DNA of 64,000 nt from an uncultured Acetatifactor sp. (GTDB lineage Bacteria > Bacillota > Clostridia > Lachnospirales > Lachnospiraceae): assembly GCA_947630715.1 (NCBI GenBank), contig CANRIP010000002.1:1-64000 (forward strand), read 5' to 3'. Below the pieces are notes generated by a model. It was not told where the DNA came from, made no database searches, and saw only the letters and a program-made list of their open reading frames with translations. Positions 26,216 to 33,809 of the stretch are shown piece by piece. Each line of letters starts with the position of its first letter. The stretch's first letter is position 1. Position numbers and translations under genes: made by a program.

Positions 26216-26899
26216 TTACTGTTTGGCCTTATCCAGCCGGATCTGGCGTATAATCGCCTTTTTTTGATTGTCGATATGGATTCTTGCCGCTTCCGCCGCG
26301 GTTTCCCGATCCTTGCGCACAAGACTCTGGTAAATGACCCGGTGTTCTTCCACCAGCCGCTGGTGCTGGCTGCTGTCCTTGATATATTCAAACCGGTAGC
26401 GGTACATTTGTTCCGAAAGATTGTTGACCAACTGGATCAGCCGCTGGTTTCCCGTAGCCTGGACAATGATGTCATGCAGGGCCACGTCCGCCTGGGCGAT
26501 TTTTTTATTGTCCCCCGTTTGGACGGACTGTTCAAAGCTGTCGCAGGCGTCCTTCAGCGCTTCCAGCCCCTCCGCCGTGATGCGCTCGCAGGCAAGCTCC
26601 GCGCAGAGCGCGTCCAGCGCCCGGCGCACCTCCAGCACATCGTTCATGCTTTTTTCCGTGATCTGCGCCACTTCCGCGCCCCGTCTGGGCTTTACGGTGA
26701 CAAGGCCTTCCCGCTCCAGCTTGCGGATTGCCTCCCGGATGGGCGTTCGGCTGACGCCGAGCCTGTCCGCCAGGTGAATCTCCATCAGACGCTCGCCCGG
26801 TTTTAATTCGCCGATCAGAATCGCTTGACGAAGGGTATTGAACACCACATCCCGCAGGGGAAGAAACTCGTTGATGTCGGACTGAAATAATTCTTGCAT
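26216..26899 (-). CDS. GntR/FCD-family transcriptional regulator
   Basis: A 227-aa repressor-type regulator. The winged helix-turn-helix is at residues 15-75 (LADRLGVSRTPIREAIRKLEREGLVTVKPRRG), followed by an all-helical FCD ligand domain (residues 85-215) with the Asp/His metal-site pattern (DVALHDIIVQATGN, EHRVIYQSL). It lies 13 bp after ispE on the same strand; ispE and a GntR regulator adjacent is a pairing often seen in clostridia. The effector is unknown. Confidence 0.88.
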   Translation of the reverse strand: MQELFQSDINEFLPLRDVVFNTLRQAILIGELKPGERLMEIHLADRLGVSRTPIREAIRKLEREGLVTVKPRRGAEVAQITEKSMNDVLEVRRALDALCAELACERITAEGLEALKDACDSFEQSVQTGDNKKIAQADVALHDIIVQATGNQRLIQLVNNLSEQMYRYRFEYIKDSSQHQRLVEEHRVIYQSLVRKDRETAAEAARIHIDNQKKAIIRQIRLDKAKQ

Positions 26900-26912
26900 G
26901 GTAGCCGCCTTT

Positions 26913-27770
26913 CTAAGTGGGCGTGGTCACAAAAAGCTCCAGGGAAGGATCCTCGTTTCTCAGTTGTTCACAGGCGAACTGCGCGGCCTGCTCCGAGAGG
27001 AAGATGCCGTATACGGTGGGGCCGCTGCCGCTCATCAGGCTGTTGACGGCTCCCAGCTCTCTGACTCTGCGCTTTAAAGCGTCTATGACGGGGTAGGAGG
27101 ATGCGGTCACAGTTTCCAGCACGTTTCCCATCCGGTCCAGGATACCCTGCAAGCTGCCGGATTCGATGGAGCGCACCATCCCGTCTATGTCGGGATGCCT
27201 GGTGATCTGAGACAGATCCAGATTTTCGTAGACAAATCTGGTGGATATGCTGATATCGGGTTTGGCTGTCAGAATATAAAAGTCGGGGGCGGGGGTCAGG
27301 GGGGTCAGACGCTCTCCGATGCCTTCCGCCAAAGCGGTCCCGCCGAGAATACAGAAGGGCACGTCGGCGCCCACGGAGGTACCCAGCTCCATCAGGCGGG
27401 ACATGGGAACGTCCAGATCGAACAGGCGGCTGATTCCTTTCATGACTGCCGCCGCGTCGGCGCTGCCGCCCGCCATGCCGGCAGCAATGGGAATGGTCTT
27501 ATGCAGATGGATGTGAACCCCTTCCGCAAGGCGGAACGTGTCCGCCATCAGCTTTGCCGCCTGAAAGGCCAGATTGTCTTCTCCGCAGGACAGATCGGGA
27601 TGATCGGAGGTCAACCGGATCCCCCCGGAGGTTTTATGCAGCGTCAGTTCGTCGCAGAGTCCGATACTCTGCATGATCATTCTCACTTCATGATAGCCGT
27701 CTGGCAGCCGTCGGATTACGTCCAGCCCCAGATTGATCTTGGCATGTGCCTTAATACGATATTCTTCCAT
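26913..27770 (-). CDS. ispE: 4-diphosphocytidyl-2-C-methyl-D-erythritol kinase
   Basis: A 285-aa GHMP kinase of the non-mevalonate (MEP) isoprenoid pathway. Seen are AHAKINLGLDVIRRLPDGYHEV at the N-terminus, the ATP loop PIAAGMAGGSADAAAV near 95, DVPFCILGGTALAEGIGE, and the closing GSGPTVYGIF. The ATG at 27770 gives the standard start; an in-frame TTG 15 codons upstream is unlikely. It shows that this organism uses the MEP pathway. Confidence 0.94.
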   Translation of the reverse strand: MEEYRIKAHAKINLGLDVIRRLPDGYHEVRMIMQSIGLCDELTLHKTSGGIRLTSDHPDLSCGEDNLAFQAAKLMADTFRLAEGVHIHLHKTIPIAAGMAGGSADAAAVMKGISRLFDLDVPMSRLMELGTSVGADVPFCILGGTALAEGIGERLTPLTPAPDFYILTAKPDISISTRFVYENLDLSQITRHPDIDGMVRSIESGSLQGILDRMGNVLETVTASSYPVIDALKRRVRELGAVNSLMSGSGPTVYGIFLSEQAAQFACEQLRNEDPSLELFVTTPT

Positions 27771-27854
27771 GTGGCTTTTACGCTCCAGTGAATCGATATT
27801 TGGCGTTTCGGGCAAAGCGCCGGCAGATTGAAGAAGGAAATGCCCGGGAACGGA

Positions 27855-28331
27855 TTATTTGATGGGCTTTGCGCCCGCCTTTTCCTGCGCCGCTTCCAGC
27901 ATTCTCCGGAAACGTCCCTTTTTCTTGGCGGGAACGGTTTCGCTTTTTCCGTGGAGCCCTCTGACCTCCAGAATATAAAGACCGCTGACCACGGCCTTGA
28001 CCTCCTTCTTGATCGGGACGGTGTCAAAAATCTTTTCATCGCAGATCAAGGACAGGATCTGGGGCCCCACCTTGGCCTTGACAATAGGCAGCTTTGATCC
28101 TCTGAGAGCTTTGGGCGTCTGGGCCACCACGGCTTGAGGAAGGCCGGCATCCCTCAGTTTCATTCTTTTTTTGTCGATGATGAGCATGGAGACGGTCTGC
28201 TTGTTGGCTTCCATTGCCTCCTGCTGCTCCGCCTGTCTTTTCTGGGCCTTTTTTCCGAGAAAGTACAGCGCCACCACAATGGCGATGATAACGATCGTGA
28301 TTACGATCAAAACGATCATCCACGGTTTCAT
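27855..28331 (-). CDS. Membrane-anchored hypothetical protein
   Basis: A 158-aa protein with an N-terminal membrane helix (MIVLIVITIVIIAIVVALYF), a charged region rich in K and Q, then a compact domain (VSMLIIDKKRMKLRDAGLPQAVVAQTPKALRGSKLPIVKAKVGPQILSLICDEKIF) and a basic tail. The pattern occurs in other Lachnospiraceae, but its role is unknown. It is transcribed toward ispE. Confidence 0.62.
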   Translation of the reverse strand: MKPWMIVLIVITIVIIAIVVALYFLGKKAQKRQAEQQEAMEANKQTVSMLIIDKKRMKLRDAGLPQAVVAQTPKALRGSKLPIVKAKVGPQILSLICDEKIFDTVPIKKEVKAVVSGLYILEVRGLHGKSETVPAKKKGRFRRMLEAAQEKAGAKPIK

Positions 28332-28437
28332 GGGCTACCTCCTGATTACGCATGCTTGCGGCCGCCGGCGTTCGGCGGCCATGACTGTATTTTATCACAG
28401 ATGCCGGCAGTTAAGCAACAGGACATTTCGGTTTCTT

Positions 28438-28466
28438 TTGCAAAATATAAGATCCTGTGTTATAAT
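28438..28466 (+). promoter_or_regulatory. Sigma-A promoter of the PPIase lipoprotein gene
   Basis: TTGCAA (28438-28443), a 17-bp spacer and TATAAT (28461-28466). The start codon is at 28784, so the 5' leader is about 310 nt and contains the 17-bp tandem repeat. Confidence 0.82.
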
Positions 28467-28543
28467 ACCTCAGTGCGGTGCCGGCTGAGGCCCTTTGGCC
28501 CCGGCGGCGCAGACAAAAGGAACCGGAGAAACAGCCGGGAACA

Positions 28544-28679
28544 GGAAGCGGAAGATAGCAGGGAACGAAAGATATCAGGGAACGAAAGATATCAGGAAAC
28601 GAAAGATATCAGGAAACGGAAGATATCAGGAAACGGAAGATATCAGGAAACGGAAGATATCAGGGAACAGCAGATTTCA
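28544..28679 (+). repeat. 17-bp purine-rich tandem repeat in a 5' leader
   Basis: Eight units of 17 bp (28544, 28561, 28578, 28595, 28612, 28629, 28646, 28663), core GGAAACGGAAGATATCA. Units 4-6 are identical or nearly so. A degenerate CAGGAAACAGAAAAC stretch continues to about 28755. The sense strand is almost pure A and G apart from the ATATCA part. Open frames through it are artefacts of the repeat. Confidence 0.92.
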
Positions 28680-28783
28680 GGAAACAGAAAACAGAAAACA
28701 GAAAACGAAAGGCATCAGGAAACAGGAAACAACGGGAAACAGCACAGGAAACAAATTTGTGCGGAAGGATTGAGGGAGATTTT

Positions 28784-29854
28784 ATGAAAAAGAAAATGAT
28801 AAGCTTGTTGGCGGCGCTGGGGCTGGTTTTGACGGCCGCGGGATGCGGGGGCAAGGAGGATCTGCCGCTTGCCCTGCTTGACGTGGAGCAGTATGTGACG
28901 CTGGGAGATTACAACAACCTTGACGTTCAGGTGGAGCCGGCGGAAGTGTCGGACGATGAAGTGGATTATTACCTGTATACCATCTACACCAGTTATCTGA
29001 CCGAGGAAACCGGCGGCATTACGGACCGGCCGGTAGCCGTGGGAGATACGGTCTGCCTTGATTATGAAGGGAAAAAGGACGGCGTGGCCTTTGACGGCGG
29101 CACGGCGCAGAACAGCTCTCTGACCATCGGCAGCGGGGCGTTCATCGACGGTTTCGAGGACGGGCTGGTTGGCGTCATGCCCGGGGAGACGGTGGATCTG
29201 AACCTTTCGTTCCCCGACCCTTACCCCAACAACCCGGATCTGGCGGGGCAGCCGGTGGTATTTACGGTGACGGTCCGTTACATCATGCCCCTTTATGAAG
29301 AAATGAATGACGAAACGGTTGCCGCCATCGCGCCCCTGGCGGGGATGGAAAACGTGTCCACCGTGGAACAGATGAGGCAGTATGTATATGACGCCCTGTT
29401 CCAGATGGTGCAGTCAAATTATGAGATCAGCCTGGAAAACGCTATTTTGGATGCCCTGATTCAGTCCTGCACCTTTGAGGAAACTCTGCCGGAGCAGCTT
29501 TTGGAGGAAAGCAGGGAAAATATTTCCCAGAATCTGGATGCGTTTGCCCAGGCATACGGCATGGACAGGGAAAGCTTTGCCGCCGCCAATTATCAGATGA
29601 CGGCGGACGAAGTGATCGAGACATACGCGCCCAACGGCGTCAAACAGAACCTGACCCTGCAAGCCATAGCCAATCAGGAGGGACTGGGCGTGGATGACGA
29701 GCTTTTGGATTCCATGCTGGAGGAAGACGCGGCGAATGCGGGCTATGAATCCGTGGAAGAATATATGGGAGAGGTTTCCCGGGAAGGATTTCGGAATTAT
29801 TATATGTCCCAAAGAGTGATCGATTTCCTCAAGGGTTTGTACCAGGGCGAGTAA
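28784..29854 (+). CDS. Trigger-factor-like peptidyl-prolyl isomerase lipoprotein
   Basis: A 356-aa lipoprotein (leader MKKKMISLLAALGLVLTAAGC). An FKBP-type isomerase domain is seen at about residues 85-165 (GDTVCLDYEGKKDGVAFDGG, GSGAFIDGFEDGLVGVMPGE). It is followed by a helical chaperone-like C-terminal domain like that of trigger factor. It probably assists folding of secreted proteins at the outer face of the membrane. GAGGGAG (28772-28778) supports the ATG at 28784. A ribosome-binding TF N-terminal domain is absent, consistent with an extracytoplasmic role. Confidence 0.83.
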   Translation: MKKKMISLLAALGLVLTAAGCGGKEDLPLALLDVEQYVTLGDYNNLDVQVEPAEVSDDEVDYYLYTIYTSYLTEETGGITDRPVAVGDTVCLDYEGKKDGVAFDGGTAQNSSLTIGSGAFIDGFEDGLVGVMPGETVDLNLSFPDPYPNNPDLAGQPVVFTVTVRYIMPLYEEMNDETVAAIAPLAGMENVSTVEQMRQYVYDALFQMVQSNYEISLENAILDALIQSCTFEETLPEQLLEESRENISQNLDAFAQAYGMDRESFAAANYQMTADEVIETYAPNGVKQNLTLQAIANQEGLGVDDELLDSMLEEDAANAGYESVEEYMGEVSREGFRNYYMSQRVIDFLKGLYQGE

Positions 29855-29905
29855 TCGCCGGGCGTTATCATCAGCAGGCCGTTTGGGCGGCGGAAAGAGG
29901 GAGAG

Positions 29906-31297
29906 ATGGAACTGACAGAGATCCGTGAGCTGTATCGGAACAAAGAATCGTATATCGGGAAGGAGGTCACGGTCGGCGGCTGGGTCAGAAACAACCGGGA
30001 TTCCAAAAATTTCGGCTTTCTGGTGATCAGCGACGGCACGTTTTTTGAACCCCTCCAGGTGGTATATGGGGACGCTCTTGCAAATTTTCAGGAGCTTTGC
30101 AGGATGAATGTGGGAGCCTCTGTGATTGTCACAGGCACCGTGGCGGACACTCCCAACGCGAAACAGCCCTTTGAGATTCAGGCGTCTCAGGTGACGGTGG
30201 AGGGGGCCTCCGGGGCGGATTACCCCCTTCAGAAAAAGCGCCATACCTTTGAATATCTGCGCACCATTCCGCATTTAAGACCCAGAACCAACACGTTTCA
30301 GGCGGTATTTCGGATCAGATCCCTGATTGCGTACGCGATCCACAGTTTCTTTATGGAGCGGGGGTTTGTCTATGTACACACGCCGCTGATCACCGGAAGC
30401 GACTGCGAGGGCGCCGGAGAGATGTTCCAGGTGACCACGCTGGATCTGGAAAATCCGCCGAGAACGGAAGACGGGAAGGTGGATTTTGGCAAGGATTTCT
30501 TTGGCAAACAGACCAATCTGACGGTGAGCGGCCAGTTGAATGTGGAGACTTACGCCTTTGCCTTTAAGAACGTATACACCTTCGGCCCCACCTTCCGGGC
30601 GGAAAATTCAAACACCACCCGGCATGCGGCGGAATTTTGGATGATCGAGCCGGAAATGGCTTTCGCGGATCTGAAGGACGACATGCTGCTGGCGGAGGGC
30701 ATGTTAAAGTATGTGATCCGCTACGTGCTGAAAAACGCGCCGGAGGAAATGGCTTTTCTGAACCAGTTTGTGGATCAGGGACTGATCGAGAGGCTGGAGC
30801 ATGTGGCCGGTTCCGATTTCGGCCATGTGACATATACGGAAGCCGTGGAAATCCTGCAAAAGAACAATGATCACTTTGATTATAAGGTATCCTGGGGGTG
30901 CGATCTTCAGACCGAGCATGAACGCTATCTCACGGAAGAAGTGTTCCGGCGTCCTGTGTTTGTGACGGATTATCCCAAGGAGATCAAGGCCTTTTATATG
31001 AAACTGAACGAGGACGGCAGAACGGTGGCGGCTATGGACTGCCTGGTGCCGGGCATCGGGGAGATCATCGGCGGCAGCCAGCGGGAGGACAGGCTGGATG
31101 TGCTGGAGCGCCGGATGGAGGAAATGGGTCTGAAAACAGAAGATTATGATTTCTATCTGGATCTTCGCCGATACGGTTCCGTCCGCCACGCGGGCTTTGG
31201 ACTGGGATTTGAGCGCTGCGTGATGTACCTGACCGGGATGGGAAATATCCGGGATGTAATCCCCTTCCCCAGAACGGTGAACAACTGCGAGCTGTAA
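29906..31297 (+). CDS. asnS: Asparaginyl-tRNA synthetase
   Basis: A 463-aa class II aminoacyl-tRNA synthetase. The OB-fold anticodon domain covers 1-110 ([24 protein letters not shown]). Class II motif 2 is [21 protein letters not shown] and motif 3 is [27 protein letters not shown]. The order and length are standard. GAGGGAGAG precedes the ATG. Confidence 0.96.
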   Translation: MELTEIRELYRNKESYIGKEVTVGGWVRNNRDSKNFGFLVISDGTFFEPLQVVYGDALANFQELCRMNVGASVIVTGTVADTPNAKQPFEIQASQVTVEGASGADYPLQKKRHTFEYLRTIPHLRPRTNTFQAVFRIRSLIAYAIHSFFMERGFVYVHTPLITGSDCEGAGEMFQVTTLDLENPPRTEDGKVDFGKDFFGKQTNLTVSGQLNVETYAFAFKNVYTFGPTFRAENSNTTRHAAEFWMIEPEMAFADLKDDMLLAEGMLKYVIRYVLKNAPEEMAFLNQFVDQGLIERLEHVAGSDFGHVTYTEAVEILQKNNDHFDYKVSWGCDLQTEHERYLTEEVFRRPVFVTDYPKEIKAFYMKLNEDGRTVAAMDCLVPGIGEIIGGSQREDRLDVLERRMEEMGLKTEDYDFYLDLRRYGSVRHAGFGLGFERCVMYLTGMGNIRDVIPFPRTVNNCEL

Positions 31298-31370
31298 GTT
31301 TTAGAAAAAATTAAGGAAAAAACAGCGTTTTTCGGATGAAAAGCCGAAAAAAGTATGATATGCTTTTTTT

Positions 31371-32624
31371 ATGAAAAAAGGGCTGAGACGAATTGTAAAC
31401 TGCATATTGGCCGTGTCCATGACGGTGGGGATTCTCCGGTGCGGGTCTGCGGAGACGCTTACGGCCAACGCTGCCACCGCCGCTGAAATCCAGGAGGAAA
31501 TCGACAGGATTCAGCGGGAGCTGGAGAAGGAATACGGCGAGATTTCCGCTCTGGAAGCGCAGCAGGACATGATTCTGGAAAAAATGGAGGACGCCAATGC
31601 CGAGCTGATCAATACCATGGTCAGCATTGACATGAAGGAGGAAGAAATCGCCGCCCGGGAGGAAGAAATCAGCGTCAAGGAAGGCGAGATCACGGAAAAG
31701 CAGAACCAGATCGTGCTGACGGCGGCAGAATACGAGGAGGCGAAGAACCGGGAGGAACAGCAGAGGCTGGATATGGCGGCCCGTACCCGGATGCTTTACG
31801 AGCAGGGCGACGTCTCCTATTTTGATCTGATGTTTGAGGGACGGGGGCTTTCCGATCTGCTCAACCGCATGGATTACATTGAAAAAATTTATGCGTACAG
31901 CAAGATGCAGTTGGATGATTTTATTGAGACAAAGAACCAGATTCAGGATCTTTGGGATCTTCTGGAACAGGAAAAGGCGGATTTGGAACAGGAAAAGGGA
32001 CTGCTGGTGGCGGAGAGGGAAAGTCTGCAGGAGGATAAAGCCGATCTGGATGCGCAAAAGGCCAGTCTGGACGCTCAGCTCAGCAAACTGAAGAAGGAAT
32101 CCGCCAATTATGATGCGCAGATCGACAAGGCAAGGCAGCAGGCCGCCGTTTCCCAGCAGCTTCTCAAACAGAATCAGGAGGAACTGAAACGGCTCCAGAC
32201 GGCGCAAACCGCCGCGTCAGGCAGCTATTCCTCCAATTATGACGCGATTATTGACAAGGCGTCGGGCAGCGATCTGGGAAAGAAAATCGCAAAATTCGCC
32301 TGTCAGCATGTGGGGAATCCCTATGTGGCAGGGGGGACAAGCCTGACCAACGGAGCGGACTGCTCCGGATTCACCTATGCGGTGTACAGCTATTTTGGCT
32401 ATAAAATTCCCCGGACGTCTTATCTTCAGCGAAGCGCCGGAACCGGCGTCAGCTATGATAACGCTCAGCCGGGTGATCTGATCTGCTATGACGGTCATGT
32501 GGCCATGTACATAGGGGGCGGACTGGTGGTACATGCCAGCAACAGCAGCCCCTATCCCCGGGGCGGCATCAAGGTCAACCAGGCTACCTACCGAACCATC
32601 CTTGCGGTGAGAAGAATTCTGTAA
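31371..32624 (+). CDS. Secreted coiled-coil NlpC/P60 peptidoglycan hydrolase
   Basis: A 417-aa wall hydrolase. A signal peptide (RRIVNCILAVSMTVGILRCGSAETLTANA) is followed by a long coiled coil (residues 35-280, AAEIQEEIDRIQRELEKEYGEIS onward) of PcsB/CwlO type. The C-terminal NlpC/P60 domain has the catalytic Cys in NGADCSGFTYAV and the His in YDGHVAMYIGGGLVVHA. It probably cleaves stem peptides during growth and may be activated through its coiled coil. Unusually, no Shine-Dalgarno sequence is seen before the ATG: the preceding bases are a T run after TATGATATGC. Confidence 0.88.
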   Translation: MKKGLRRIVNCILAVSMTVGILRCGSAETLTANAATAAEIQEEIDRIQRELEKEYGEISALEAQQDMILEKMEDANAELINTMVSIDMKEEEIAAREEEISVKEGEITEKQNQIVLTAAEYEEAKNREEQQRLDMAARTRMLYEQGDVSYFDLMFEGRGLSDLLNRMDYIEKIYAYSKMQLDDFIETKNQIQDLWDLLEQEKADLEQEKGLLVAERESLQEDKADLDAQKASLDAQLSKLKKESANYDAQIDKARQQAAVSQQLLKQNQEELKRLQTAQTAASGSYSSNYDAIIDKASGSDLGKKIAKFACQHVGNPYVAGGTSLTNGADCSGFTYAVYSYFGYKIPRTSYLQRSAGTGVSYDNAQPGDLICYDGHVAMYIGGGLVVHASNSSPYPRGGIKVNQATYRTILAVRRIL

Positions 32625-32635
32625 CCATTTCAAAA

Positions 32636-32686
32636 CCGGCGGATCAAGGCTCTTTTCCGAAAGAGGCCCGGATCCGCCGGCTTTTT
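32636..32686 (+). terminator. Rho-independent terminator
   Basis: CCGGCGGATC (32636-32645) pairs with GATCCGCCGG (32671-32680), with an inner stem of CTTT/AAAG type, followed by five T residues. Confidence 0.9.
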
Positions 32687-32719
32687 GGCTTGCAATCCTC
32701 AGCATCGAAACCGGGAACG

Positions 32720-33154
32720 TTACAGATATTGTCTCAGATCCCGGCACAACTGATCCTCAATGGAGATCAGATCTTCGCAAAGACTCTTGGACGTATCGTC
32801 CGCCGCCTTGTACTGATTCAGGTATTTGTGCAGGCTTTTAATCCCCATGTTGCAGCCGTCGGTGACCAGGTCGGCAATGGCCGCGTCGCTGTTATTCATG
32901 CTGAGTTTCATATTTGTCTTCATCCAGGACATGCTTTTGGCCATGGCGTTTGGATCCTTTTCCTCCGCATGATGGTCTATGAGCCGGGAATGGATCCGGT
33001 TCCCCAGTTCTTCATGATGCTCCCTGCTCTCCCGCAAAAGCTGCTGCATCGACCCGTCGCTGACCCTTTCCATCACCTCGTCGATGGTGGAGACAGCCAT
33101 TTTGGAGCCTGCGTCACATTCTTTCAACAGATGAATCGTATCGTTGTCCGTCAT
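32720..33154 (-). CDS. Ferritin-like-fold hypothetical protein (DUF2383-like)
   Basis: A 144-aa all-helical protein (TIHLLKECDAGSKMAVSTIDEVM, LRESREHHEELGNRIHSRLI, KSLHKYLNQY). The spacing of helices resembles DUF2383-type four-helix proteins, without a clear di-iron site. GGAGGG upstream supports the ATG at 33154. It is alone between a terminator and a long intergenic region. Confidence 0.6.
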   Translation of the reverse strand: MTDNDTIHLLKECDAGSKMAVSTIDEVMERVSDGSMQQLLRESREHHEELGNRIHSRLIDHHAEEKDPNAMAKSMSWMKTNMKLSMNNSDAAIADLVTDGCNMGIKSLHKYLNQYKAADDTSKSLCEDLISIEDQLCRDLRQYL

Positions 33155-33227
33155 ATTGAACCCTCCGTTTTTTAGTTTCATTGTGTCCCGATGGAAGGAA
33201 AATATACAAAATGGCAGCAGCCGCCGC

Positions 33228-33375
33228 CAGGGAAATCATGGTTTGTGAAAAGGAAACGCAGATTCTCGGGAAAGAAAATTATGGTTTATGAAAAAGGAAC
33301 ACGGATTTCTGGGAAGGAAATCATGGTTCGTAAAATGAAAAAACTTAAATTAATATCATGATTCGTAAAATTGAA
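33228..33375 (+). repeat. Degenerate approximately 43-bp direct repeats
   Basis: Four imperfect units begin with AAATCATGG/ATTATGG and read TTTGTGAAAAGGAAACGCA-like text, at about 33230, 33273, 33316 and 33355. Later units are increasingly degraded. They have no coding potential that I can support. Confidence 0.5.
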
Positions 33376-33416
33376 AAATGTTGATTATGATAAAACTAAA
33401 GTATCGTAAGAAACCA

Positions 33417-33445
33417 TTGAAATATTTGAATGAGCGCGTTATAAT
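33417..33445 (+). promoter_or_regulatory. Strong sigma-A promoter of a candidate small RNA
   Basis: TTGAAA (33417-33422), a 17-bp spacer and a perfect TATAAT (33440-33445), with A/T-rich sequence upstream. It is followed 75 nt later by a terminator and no start codon with a ribosome site. Confidence 0.8.
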
Positions 33446-33451
33446 GCAAAC

Positions 33452-33527
33452 ATAAAGATTCACGTTCAGAGCGGAAACACTACACTTTTACCAAAGATAA
33501 AGCTGCTCTGAATGTGGTCTTTTTTGC
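33452..33527 (+). ncRNA. Candidate small RNA with intrinsic terminator
   Basis: The expected transcript starts near 33452 and ends in the stem CACGTTCAGAGC (33461-33472) with GCTCTGAATGTG (33505-33516) followed by TCTTTTTT. The 32-nt loop has ACACTACACTTTTACC, mostly unpaired apart from a CTTT/AAAG inner helix. A strong promoter directly joined to a terminator, with no gene between, suggests a short regulatory RNA of about 75 nt. No Rfam family could be recalled. It might instead be a silencer of the EAL gene downstream. Confidence 0.55.
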
Positions 33528-33554
33528 GTCCCCAACAGTTCTGGAAGGAACTCA

Positions 33555-33583
33555 TTGACTTTCCTGGTATAAATAGGTATTAT
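33555..33583 (+). promoter_or_regulatory. Sigma-A promoter of the EAL gene
   Basis: TTGACT (33555-33560), a 17-bp spacer and TATTAT (33578-33583). The expected start point is about 33590, the first units of the 7-bp repeat, so the repeat is part of the mRNA leader. Confidence 0.68.
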
Positions 33584-33586
33584 TAA

Positions 33587-33792
33587 ATGGAAGATGGAAG
33601 ATGGAAGATGGAAGATGGAGGATAGAGGATAAAAGATAAAAGGTAAGAAATAAAAGATAAAAGGTAAGAGATAAAAGATAGAAGATAGAGGATAAAAGAT
33701 AGAAGATAAAGGATAAAAGATAGAAGATAAAGGATAAAAGATAGAAGATAGAAGATAGAAGATAGAGGATAAAGGATAGAGGACGGAAGACT
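33587..33792 (+). repeat. 7-bp purine-rich tandem repeat in the EAL leader
   Basis: About 29 units of the type GATGGAA, GATAGAA, GATAAAA or GATAGAG fill about 206 bp. The sense strand is A/G plus one T per unit. The gene start (33810) follows directly. This and the 17-bp repeat at 28544 share the same placement: a purine-rich tract immediately downstream of a sigma-A promoter. Confidence 0.9.
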
Positions 33793-33809
33793 GCGGACTG
33801 GAGAAAGCT

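Noticed and set aside
28544-28679. CRISPR array
   Set aside because: The units are contiguous 17-mers with no unique spacers, and there are no cas genes.
33587-33792. Coding repeat or CRISPR-like array
   Set aside because: Seven-base units without spacers; reading frames through it are low-complexity and have no ribosome site.
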